A DNA stretch of 50,170 bases. It comes from Blautia sp. GTDB taxonomy: Bacteria > Bacillota > Clostridia > Lachnospirales > Lachnospiraceae. Below are positions 10,301 through 16,449 of this stretch, one piece after another; positions within the stretch are counted from its first letter, which is position 1, and every line of letters begins with the position of its first letter. A program made the translations under genes and the position numbers. The stretch lies in the NCBI GenBank assembly GCA_023667395.1, contig JAMPAC010000020.1, positions 1-50,170 of the forward strand, given 5' to 3'. A model generated the notes under the pieces. That model had not been told where the DNA came from, ran no database searches, and saw nothing but the letters and a program-made list of their open reading frames with translations.

Positions 10301-10523
10301 TCATGGTGCGGTATCTGGGGATCATATCCTTGATGGTACGGGTCTCCACATGGCCGATGTGGGGCTTGCCGTTGGCGGTAGGCGGCCCGTCATAAAAAGT
10401 ATATACCGGTCCTTCTTTCCTGCTGTCGATGCTCTTCTGGAAAATATGATTGTCCGCCCAGAACTTCTCGATCGCTTTTTCCCTTTCCACAAAGTTTAAA
10501 TTGCTGTCAACCTGTTTGTACAT
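7368..10523 (-). CDS. ileS: Isoleucyl-tRNA synthetase
   Basis: This enzyme charges tRNA-Ile with isoleucine and edits misactivated valine. Class I signatures are complete: PHIGH at residues 54-58 and KMAKS at 602-606. The editing domain lies between them, and an anticodon-binding domain follows, with WYVRRSRERFW near its start. At 1051 residues it is longer than the Bacillus housekeeping enzyme. Segments such as PYCPRCGTPLSSHEVAQGY look like the eukaryote-like class (IleRS2), which is often naturally mupirocin-tolerant; that assignment is inference. AAAGGAA lies just upstream of the ATG, and the mRNA leader is a T-box with an isoleucine specifier. Confidence 0.96.
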   Translation of the reverse strand: MYKQVDSNLNFVEREKAIEKFWADNHIFQKSIDSRKEGPVYTFYDGPPTANGKPHIGHVETRTIKDMIPRYRTMKGYMVPRKAGWDTHGLPVELEVEKKLGLDGKEQIEEYGLAPFIDQCKESVWKYKGMWEDFSNTVGFWADMDDPYVTYDDNFIESEWWALKTIWDKGLLYKGFKIVPYCPRCGTPLSSHEVAQGYKAVKERSAIVRFQCVGEDAYFLAWTTTPWTLPSNVALCVNPEDTYCKVKAADGRTYYMAQELLDKVLGSLAKENEPAYEVLETYTGKDLEYKEYEPLFACAGEAAAKQRKKGFYVTCDTYVTMTDGTGIVHIAPAFGEDDANVGRKYDLPFVQFVDGKGNMTEDTPYAGRFVKDADPQILKDLDAEGKLYDAPKFEHDYPFCWRCDTPLLYYARESWFIRMTAVKDDLVRNNNTINWIPQSIGEGRFGNWLENIQDWAVSRNRYWGTPLNIWECECGHQHSVGSREELYQLSGNEEAKTVELHRPYIDAITIPCPECGKAMKRVPEVIDCWFDSGAMPFAQHHYPFENKELFEQQFPAQFISEAVDQTRGWFYSLLAESTLLFNKSPYENVIVMGLVLDENGQKMAKSKGNAVDPFDALKTYGADAIRWYFYTSAAPWLPKRFSGKAVMEGQRKFMGTLWNTYAFFILYANIDNFDSTKYQLEYEKLSVMDKWLLSRLNTVVGEVDNNLDKYRIPEAGKALQDFVDEMSNWYVRRSRERFWAKGMEQDKINAYMTLYTALVTICKAAAPMVPFMTEEIYQNLVRSVDASAPESIHLCDFPVVEERFINRELEDSMEDVLEAVAMGRACRNAAAIKNRQPISRMYIKADFALDPFYTDIIREELNVKEVVFTEDVREFTSYTFKPQLRTVGPRYGKQLGGIQKVLASLDGNAAMDDLNANGKLAFEVDGVAVELTKDDLLIDMAQKAGYVSQENNKLTVVLDTNLTEELIEEGFVYEIISKIQTMRKDAGFEVMDHIRVALMGNAMLSALADRNLRVIADKVLADSLTDGVVDYAFSREWNVNGETVTIAVEKV

Positions 10524-10550
10524 TTCCGTTATTCCTTTCTTAAGATTAAT

Positions 10551-10579
10551 AAAACCCCGTCCTGTAAAAGGACGAGGTT
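10551..10579 (-). terminator. T-box regulatory terminator
   Basis: CCCCGTCC and GGACGAGG arms surround a TGTAAAA loop. The minus strand continues into GGTTTTATT. Its 5' arm overlaps the region that would form the antiterminator with the T-box sequence. Confidence 0.85.
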
Positions 10580-10845
10580 CATGACTCCGTTACCACCCGT
10601 TACATCATACGATCCTGACGAATACCGCTTCGCGGATAAATCCATAAGGATGATATGGTATCCCTTAACGCGGGAATATCGTTCAGGACTACCGGGCCGA
10701 CTCTGTGGTCTGTTCCTTTGGTTCTGACTGCTCGGAAGTGATCTTCACCGAATCCCTACTCGCACCGGTCTTCCACCCCCACCGGCTCGCTTTGCCTTTC
10801 CGGATACTGCTACTCTCTCCGTCATCGCATTTCCTGTTTTCATAT
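10551..10845 (-). promoter_or_regulatory. T-box leader (tRNA-Ile sensing) of ileS
   Basis: On the minus strand the leader contains the T-box core GGGTGGTAACG (plus-strand 10588-10598). A classical terminator follows, CCTCGTCC pairing with GGACGGGG and then TTTTATT (10551-10579). The upstream Stem I region has the AGAGAGTA element. A likely specifier codon ATC (plus-strand 10740-10742) is followed by A in GAAGATCACTTCC, and ATC is an isoleucine codon that matches the downstream gene. Uncharged tRNA-Ile would stabilise the antiterminator and allow ileS transcription. Confidence 0.9.
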
Positions 10846-10850
10846 GAGGT

Positions 10851-10880
10851 ATTATAATATCTGCCTTTTTCACTTGTCAA
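10851..10880 (-). promoter_or_regulatory. SigA-type promoter of ileS
   Basis: TTGACA (10875-10880) and TATAAT (10851-10856) are both perfect consensus hexamers on the minus strand, separated by 18 bases. They lie immediately upstream of the T-box leader. Confidence 0.85.
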
Positions 10881-10883
10881 GTG

Positions 10884-12662
10884 CTAAGTTGATTCTTTGA
10901 TCAGCACCGCATTTATGATCCTGCACATATTCTCAAACAACTGCATTGCCAGCTTCGGGAAAGAATTCCGGTTCACACAGGCCTCCAATATGACCATCCC
11001 GCACACTTCCCCGTCTCTGTCCCGCAGCAGGAACTGCATGCAGCTGAGCACTCCCTGCTTCTGCAGGGCACTGAAAACGCGGCTCTGGGAATACTCCATA
11101 AAATTCGTGTTGGTACAGATCATCAGATCATCCTTGAACAGGCTGAGATAATCCGCGTCCTCAAAAGCCTGCTGTTCATCCTGTTCCCAGACGAAATCTT
11201 TCGGATACTGCCCCACGATCTTCCTGTCTTTTCCCCAGAATATCACAATCCTGTCAGTCATGATCGTATGCACCATCAACTCCAGGAGTTCCGGCATACA
11301 CCCGCTTCCGTTCAATACCATATCCGCCAGGTATCTGTTGATCTGTCCCATGTCTTTCTCGGAAAAGAAGCTGTCCCTGATCTCCGTCATGTCGGAGGAA
11401 ACATCCGTCATATGGAACTTTCCGTGCTTTTTCACATCGTAGATGACAAAACGGTTCCTGCCTTTCTGTTTTGCTATGTACAGCGCCTTGTCCGCGATAC
11501 GGAACAACTCGTTATAATCATTGGAATCCACGCCGCACTGAGCGGCGCCGATAGAACATGACAGCCTGTTTTCGCCCACACGATCCAGAAACAGCATGCC
11601 GATATTCGTCCTGATACCACGCAGATAGCTTCGCAGCCCGGCTTCGTCCCCGTAGTCTTTCAGGATGATCAGGAATTCATCTCCGCCGATCCGTCCTACC
11701 ATGCCGCTGCCGCCCACCACTTTTTTCATCACGTCGGAAGAGCCCTTGATGACCTCATCGCCAAAAAGGTGGCCGTAAGTATCATTGACATTTTTAAAAT
11801 AATCCAGATCCACAATGGCAACTGCCGCCTGCACACCCGGTTTCACATTTTTCAACGCATATTCCGTGATGGACTTCTTATTCAGGGTCTTGGTCAGGGA
11901 ATCCACAAAAGTCCCCTCCAGATAATCGTCCGTCTCCTCATGGGTCTTGATATTGAACACGGACCAGACTCCCAAAACCAGCTTCTTCTCCTGATATTCC
12001 CTCGGAACCATATGGATCTTATATCCGTCCATACTGTCGCCGTAAGAAAGAATCTTGCCGGAAAATAAAAATGACTGCTCGCTGTTCGCCCTGGCCAGCG
12101 TGTCACAGAAGCTTTCAAAGACGGCCACGTCCTTATCCGCCACATATTTCTGCTCAACGATCCGGCGGCGCCACTCCTGAAGAGGCTGATCGCAGATATC
12201 CACCATCTGGCTGTAATCCATCCAGAACAGATGGAACCTGTCATCCTCAGGCGAATACAGGAAATACGCCTTGCCGTTGAGAGTCAGGAGATCCTCGAAC
12301 AGAGCCAGCCGCCTTTTCAATTCCGCCGTCTTCTTCTCGTTGCCGCTGATGTTCCTCAGTTCCAGATAAATAAAGTCTTCATCCTCATATTTACGCAGGA
12401 TCACAAAGCACTTCTCGTACTCGCCCTGCTGATTCTGCAGCTGGATGCACTCGTCAAGTTCTTCATCGGGACGCAGTTTTATGCACTTCTCCACCGCAGC
12501 CTGCAGCCGCTCCAGATCCTCCTCCCTGACGATCTTATACAACGAAACAAACTGGTGCTCACCCAAAAAGCGGAACATGAGACTGTTCGCCTCATGCACA
12601 GTTAAAGAAAAGGTAAATTTCGCCGCAGGATACATTGAAGCATTAATATTCAATCCATTCAC
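10884..12662 (-). CDS. GGDEF-domain diguanylate cyclase with C-terminal GAF-like domain
   Basis: This protein probably makes cyclic-di-GMP from two GTP. The catalytic loop GRIGGDEF is intact at about residues 324-330. It is preceded by DSLTKTLNKKSITEY and followed by the RIADKALYIAKQKGRNRF end of the fold. No membrane segment is seen. The N-terminal 230 residues look like one or two PAS-type sensor domains. Residues from about 430 to the end resemble a GAF-type domain, an unusual position after GGDEF. The upstream inhibitory RxxD site expected five residues before GGDEF is not visible. A GTG at 12662 is chosen because GGAGG lies 11 bases upstream; an earlier in-frame GTG (12680) has no site. 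Confidence 0.88.
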   Translation of the reverse strand: MNGLNINASMYPAAKFTFSLTVHEANSLMFRFLGEHQFVSLYKIVREEDLERLQAAVEKCIKLRPDEELDECIQLQNQQGEYEKCFVILRKYEDEDFIYLELRNISGNEKKTAELKRRLALFEDLLTLNGKAYFLYSPEDDRFHLFWMDYSQMVDICDQPLQEWRRRIVEQKYVADKDVAVFESFCDTLARANSEQSFLFSGKILSYGDSMDGYKIHMVPREYQEKKLVLGVWSVFNIKTHEETDDYLEGTFVDSLTKTLNKKSITEYALKNVKPGVQAAVAIVDLDYFKNVNDTYGHLFGDEVIKGSSDVMKKVVGGSGMVGRIGGDEFLIILKDYGDEAGLRSYLRGIRTNIGMLFLDRVGENRLSCSIGAAQCGVDSNDYNELFRIADKALYIAKQKGRNRFVIYDVKKHGKFHMTDVSSDMTEIRDSFFSEKDMGQINRYLADMVLNGSGCMPELLELMVHTIMTDRIVIFWGKDRKIVGQYPKDFVWEQDEQQAFEDADYLSLFKDDLMICTNTNFMEYSQSRVFSALQKQGVLSCMQFLLRDRDGEVCGMVILEACVNRNSFPKLAMQLFENMCRIINAVLIKEST

Positions 12663-12766
12663 GTTCTGTCCAGCCTCCACTTTTTGAGTTTACAGTTCCA
12701 TATACATATAGCTTATCAAAAAATGTCAAAAAAGTAAAGGACAGTTGCCAAAAAAGACAGACAGAG

Positions 12767-13312
12767 CTACTGCTCCATCTGCCTTCCCAGAAACCCGGCT
12801 GCGGAGAGCAGCAGTTTCTGCTCTACCTCTCCCATCCGGCTCTTATTGTCATTTTGCAGAAGTACCACACTCCCGATCACATCGCCCTCACAGAGGATCG
12901 GCGTGATGGCCTCATGCTGGTAATCGCTGGAAGCCTCCTCGCAGATCGTGATAAAGTTCCTGTCTCCCTTGGTTGCCAGGAGCGTTTCCCGGTTGTGGAT
13001 CTTTTCATCCATCTGCTTGCTCACGGACTTATTCACCATCTGCTTATAACCGCCCGCCGCCGCAATAAACTGATCCCGGTCCGCGATCAGCGCCGCATGG
13101 CCGGACACCTGTGCCAGGCTTTCCGCGTACTGCTTCGCAAACGTGGTCATCTCCCCAATGGGGGAATATTTTTTCAGGATGACCTGCCCCTCTTTATCCG
13201 TGTAAATTTCAAGGGGATCTGATTCCCTGATGTGTAAGGTCCGGCGGATCTCTTTGGGAATGACGATTCGTCCCAGATCATCTATTCTTCTTACAATTCC
13301 TGTTGCTTTCAT
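12767..13312 (-). CDS. spoVT: Stage V sporulation protein T (AbrB family)
   Basis: A transcription factor that tunes forespore gene expression. Residues 1-50 (RRIDDLGRIVIPKEIRRTL) form the AbrB swapped-hairpin DNA-binding domain. Residues of about 60-181 form the GAF-like effector domain of SpoVT. The 181-residue length matches the family (178 in Bacillus subtilis). GGAGG precedes the ATG by seven bases. In Bacillus the order is pth, mfd, spoVT. Here the same order and strand are kept, but a sugar kinase, a 33-residue protein and an opposite-strand glycosyltransferase lie between mfd and spoVT. This gene shows the host is, or recently was, a spore former. Confidence 0.96.
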   Translation of the reverse strand: MKATGIVRRIDDLGRIVIPKEIRRTLHIRESDPLEIYTDKEGQVILKKYSPIGEMTTFAKQYAESLAQVSGHAALIADRDQFIAAAGGYKQMVNKSVSKQMDEKIHNRETLLATKGDRNFITICEEASSDYQHEAITPILCEGDVIGSVVLLQNDNKSRMGEVEQKLLLSAAGFLGRQMEQ

Positions 13313-13375
13313 AAAAACTCCTCCATTTGCAAATCTTAATATACTCTTAGGTTCCTCAAAACATCAAGGCATTGC

Positions 13376-13405
13376 TAGTATCTGTAAATGGTGAACTTTT
13401 ATACC
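13376..13405 (-). promoter_or_regulatory. Possible forespore (SigG/SigF-like) promoter of spoVT
   Basis: On the minus strand GGTATAA (13399-13405) is followed, 17 bases after its GTATA, by GATACTA (13376-13382). This is close to the SigG pattern of G(T/C)ATA and CATACTA. In Bacillus spoVT is SigG-dependent. A competing SigA-like pair (TTGATG, 18 bases, TATATT) lies nearer the gene, so the assignment is uncertain. Confidence 0.4.
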
Positions 13406-13440
13406 TGAATTGTATGTTTCCGGATCCCGTCAAAAAAAAC

Positions 13441-13469
13441 TTTAAAAAAAATACGTCATATGCTATATT
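13441..13469 (+). promoter_or_regulatory. Candidate promoter of the plus-strand glycosyltransferase
   Basis: TTTAAA (13441-13446), 17 bases, then TATATT (13464-13469) with an extended TG at 13461-13462. It lies 71 bases upstream of the gene, and a small CCCCGC/GCGGGG hairpin (13502-13519) lies in the leader. Confidence 0.4.
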
Positions 13470-13540
13470 ATGGTGGAGGTCAGTGCATTACAGCCGGGAT
13501 CCCCGCTTTTCATGCGGGGCATCCTGAGAAAGAAGAAACA

Positions 13541-15139
13541 ATGACAGATAAAAGATTCAAGAAAATTTCCTTAAGCCGGTTACTTCCTTTTCTGATACTG
13601 CTGCTGGGCGTATGTCTGAGGCTGTTCCGCCTTGGCGATGTCCCCGGCGGAATGCATCAGGACGAAAGCTTTGTCACATGGAACGCCTTTGGCATACTGC
13701 ACGAGGGCATGGATTCCGCAGGACACCGCTTTCCGGTCTATATGGCGGACTGGGGAGATGGCCACAGCGCCCTGTATGTCTGGCTGCTGATACCGCTGCT
13801 GGCGCTGAACGGAGGACACTTTACCCCTTTTCTCAGCAGGCTGCCCCAGGCAATTGTTTCCATCTTTACCCTGTGGGCCGTATACTGCCTGGTCAAATCC
13901 CTTTTTAACAGAAAACTGGCGCTGTGGAGCCTTTTCCTGCTGACTGTATGCCCCTGGCATATCATGATGTCCCGGTGGGGACTGGACGCGAACCTAGCGC
14001 CCGGATTCCTGATCTTCGGGCTGACTTTCTTTGTCAAAGGACTGGAGCAGAAGAAATATCTCCTTTTGTCGGGGCTGTTCTATGGATTAAGCCTGTACTG
14101 CTATGCCGTGATCTGGCCCGCAGTTCCGTTCATGCTGCTTTTACAGATTGTTTACTGTCTGGCCCATAAGAAACTGCGCATTGACAGATGGAGCCTCGGC
14201 GCGTCTTTAATCCTGTTTGTCATGGCAGTTCCACTCCTTTTATTTGTTCTGGTCAATTCGGAAGTAATCCCCGAGATCGCGCTTCCTTTTATCACGATCC
14301 CCAGAATGAGCGGCTACCGGGGCTCCGAGATCGCACTGACCTTTTCCGACATGTGGAGCAATCTGCGCGCCGCCCTGTCGCTCTTATGGCATCAGCGCAA
14401 CGGAAGCGCTTTTGATATTCTGCTTCCCTGGGGGCTTTTCTATGACATTGGCAGGGTTTTTATTGTCGTCGGAACAGTTGCTCTTCTGTTGCGACTGTTA
14501 CGCAGCTTTCGCGAAAGGAAATTCTGTCCTGAGTATTTTTTGTTCGTTTCGTTATTGGGGGGGGCACTTGTCTGCCTGTTGGTGACAGTCATCCTGCATC
14601 AGATCAATGCCCTTTATATTCCCCTTGTGCTCAGCGAAGCGTATGGCGCATGGACGGTAACAGAGTTGATTGCGCGTAAGCGCAATCAACTCGCGGTATG
14701 GATTTTTCGCGGCATTATTTTTCTTTACCTGCTCTGCCTTGTCTTATTCCAAAAGGATTATTACGGCGATTACCGCATCCTTGTGAGCGCCTGGTTTGGG
14801 GAGGGCGTGGAAGACTGTGTTGATTATGCCATGGAGCAATGCTCCGCCAGCCATATTGACACCATTATCGCGGAAAAGGGAACGCAGTGGCCCCGGCTGC
14901 TTTTATACACGGAGACACTGCCTTCCCAATATCTTTCCACAGTGATACATGATACCCCGCCCACTCCCGCCTGCTTTACCACTGACAGCGGAATCTGCAT
15001 CCATGTGGGCATAGATTTGGACAACATCGACCGCGAAAGTATCTATATCCTGTACTTTAATGATGTTCCCTTTTTTGAAAATGACTTTACCCTGACCAGG
15101 TTCCATGACTGGTATGTGGCCGTACCGAAAAGGGACTGA
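13541..15139 (+). CDS. GT39-like polytopic membrane glycosyltransferase
   Basis: A 532-residue integral membrane protein of the PMT/ArnT-like fold, which moves sugars from polyprenyl-phosphate donors on the outer face of the membrane. After the first transmembrane segment comes MHQDESF, matching the acidic Asp-Glu pair of the first extracellular loop in this family. About ten further hydrophobic segments and a short soluble C-terminus follow. It shares the layout and several motifs (DE in loop 1, then PVYM.DWG.G..ALY) with the gene at 45310-46857. The ATG at 13541 is chosen as the start of MTDKRFKK; the purine-rich leader is weak. A G8 tract lies inside the coding sequence at 14557-14564. The stop codon abuts the stop of the convergent kinase. 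Confidence 0.75.
   Translation: MTDKRFKKISLSRLLPFLILLLGVCLRLFRLGDVPGGMHQDESFVTWNAFGILHEGMDSAGHRFPVYMADWGDGHSALYVWLLIPLLALNGGHFTPFLSRLPQAIVSIFTLWAVYCLVKSLFNRKLALWSLFLLTVCPWHIMMSRWGLDANLAPGFLIFGLTFFVKGLEQKKYLLLSGLFYGLSLYCYAVIWPAVPFMLLLQIVYCLAHKKLRIDRWSLGASLILFVMAVPLLLFVLVNSEVIPEIALPFITIPRMSGYRGSEIALTFSDMWSNLRAALSLLWHQRNGSAFDILLPWGLFYDIGRVFIVVGTVALLLRLLRSFRERKFCPEYFLFVSLLGGALVCLLVTVILHQINALYIPLVLSEAYGAWTVTELIARKRNQLAVWIFRGIIFLYLLCLVLFQKDYYGDYRILVSAWFGEGVEDCVDYAMEQCSASHIDTIIAEKGTQWPRLLLYTETLPSQYLSTVIHDTPPTPACFTTDSGICIHVGIDLDNIDRESIYILYFNDVPFFENDFTLTRFHDWYVAVPKRD
14557..14564 (+). repeat. G8 homopolymer inside the glycosyltransferase gene
   Basis: Eight consecutive G residues encode Gly-Gly within a transmembrane region (SLLGGALV). 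A one-base slip would shift the frame and truncate the protein. The same 15-mer TGGGGGGGGCACTTG occurs at 34238-34252. Confidence 0.8.
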
Positions 15140-16162
15140 CTACCGATCCATTTCCGCAACACGTCCCGTAGACTTATGCTCCCTGATGATACCATCTATC
15201 TCTTTCAGGTCGGTGCTCAAAAGGTCGCCGGGAATGGTATTTTTCAGGGCGCTGACCGCATTGCCATACTCCAGGGCGCGCTGGTACTCGCCCTCATGGG
15301 AAAGCAGCCCGTACAGCACGCCGGAAATATACGCGTCGCCGCTTCCGATCCGGTCCACCACCTCGATATCCGCATAGGGAGCCTCCTCATAATACGTGTC
15401 ATCTTTCGCGCTGTAAATGATGGAGCCGAACGTATGCCGCTTGGGACTGTGGACGATACGCTGGGTGGATGCCACGATGGAAATGGGGAAATCCTTTGTA
15501 AAACTCTTCATGATGCTCTTTGCATCCCCCTCTTTCAGGAACGTCAGACGCGCCGTCTCCTCGGAGCAGAAGAAAATATCCACATAGGGCAGGATGGATT
15601 CCACACATTCCTTTGCCTCAGGGCCGCTCCAGAGATTCCCCCGGAAGTTCACGTCAAAGGAAATGATTGTCCCATGCTCCTTGAACCTGTGGATCATCTC
15701 GATTGCGACAGCGCGGAGTTCCGGGCTCAGTGCCAGTGTGATGCCGCTGGTGTGGAAGCATCTGGCGGAACTGTAGATATTCTCGTCAAAATCATTGACG
15801 GACAGCTTGTTGATGGACGTATTTTTCCTGTCATATACGATGCGGGGCTTACGGGGATAAGCGCCGCTTTCATAGTAATACACGCCCAGCCGGGCATCCT
15901 TGCTCTCGTCATACACTAGATAGTCGTCGCTGACCCCGCAGAGGCGGACCCGATTCTTGATATACATGCCCAGGTCGTTTGCTGGCAGCTTGGAAATGAT
16001 GCCGCAGCGCAGTCCCAGCATGGCGGCGCCGGTAGCGGAGTTCAGTTCCGCGCCTCCCGCCTGTTTGCTGAAAGTGTCCCCCCTGGTCATGCGCTCGTTG
16101 GATGGCGGCGACAGGCGGAGCATGATCTCACCCAGTGACAACAGATCGAATTCTTTCTTCAT
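15140..16162 (-). CDS. PfkB-family sugar kinase, 2-keto-3-deoxygluconate kinase-like
   Basis: A 340-residue ribokinase-fold enzyme. The N-terminal AGGAELNSATGAAMLG segment matches PfkB signature 1. The ATP/catalytic loop DRIGSGDAY (residues 270-278) holds the expected catalytic Asp276. FDVNFRGNLW (169-178) resembles the substrate region of KDG kinases. KDG kinase would phosphorylate the product of galacturonate breakdown, which suits the pectin genes from 20.8 kb, although it is in a separate transcription unit. Fructose or another keto-sugar is an alternative substrate. GAGGG lies eight bases before the ATG. The stop codon (15140-15142) directly abuts the opposite-strand stop at 15137-15139. 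Confidence 0.8.
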   Translation of the reverse strand: MKKEFDLLSLGEIMLRLSPPSNERMTRGDTFSKQAGGAELNSATGAAMLGLRCGIISKLPANDLGMYIKNRVRLCGVSDDYLVYDESKDARLGVYYYESGAYPRKPRIVYDRKNTSINKLSVNDFDENIYSSARCFHTSGITLALSPELRAVAIEMIHRFKEHGTIISFDVNFRGNLWSGPEAKECVESILPYVDIFFCSEETARLTFLKEGDAKSIMKSFTKDFPISIVASTQRIVHSPKRHTFGSIIYSAKDDTYYEEAPYADIEVVDRIGSGDAYISGVLYGLLSHEGEYQRALEYGNAVSALKNTIPGDLLSTDLKEIDGIIREHKSTGRVAEMDR

Positions 16163-16295
16163 GTGCTATACCCTCTCTTTTCTTGGTTTATGCGTGTACT
16201 CGTTCCACACCGTAATTATTTTCTGATCATTATTTTATCATACTTTGAACGTACAGAAAAGAGCGCAAATCACACAATTAATCCATATTCATTTT

Positions 16296-16397
16296 CTACT
16301 CCTCCATATATTCCCTGTACTCCTCCTCGCTTGCAAACAGGATGTAACTGCCATCCACCAGTCCCATGTATCCGCTCTGCGTATGATAACCTTTCAT
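16296..16397 (-). CDS. 33-residue conserved-looking small protein
   Basis: This short gene reads MKGYHTQSGYMGLVDG, continues SYILFASEEEYREYMEE and stops. AGGAGG lies eight bases upstream of the ATG, an ideal site. The composition (Gly/Tyr-rich start, acidic Tyr/Glu tail) is not what a random frame would give, and I recall similar small Lachnospiraceae proteins starting MKGY with a later VDG and LFxSE; the function is unknown. It lies 52 bases after the mfd stop and 133 before the kinase start, so it may be carried on the mfd transcript. A perfect hairpin sits against its ribosome site. Confidence 0.75.
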   Translation of the reverse strand: MKGYHTQSGYMGLVDGSYILFASEEEYREYMEE

Positions 16398-16409
16398 GTA
16401 AAATACCTC

Positions 16410-16438
16410 CTATTCAGAATCTTTTTTGTTCTGAATAG
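16410..16438 (-). promoter_or_regulatory. Perfect 10-bp hairpin abutting the ribosome site of the small protein
   Basis: CTATTCAGAA (16410-16419) and TTCTGAATAG (16429-16438) are exact reverse complements with a nine-base loop. The AGGAGG site (plus-strand 16406-16411) overlaps the stem by two bases. It starts 11 bases past the mfd stop and has no U-tract, so it fits an mRNA-stability or translation element better than a terminator. Confidence 0.6.
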
Positions 16439-16449
16439 AAGATATCACT

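Noticed and set aside
8901-10499. A 532-codon open frame opposite ileS
   Set aside because: The same reasoning applies: ileS is unmistakable on the other strand, and the plus-strand frame has no domain or start signal.
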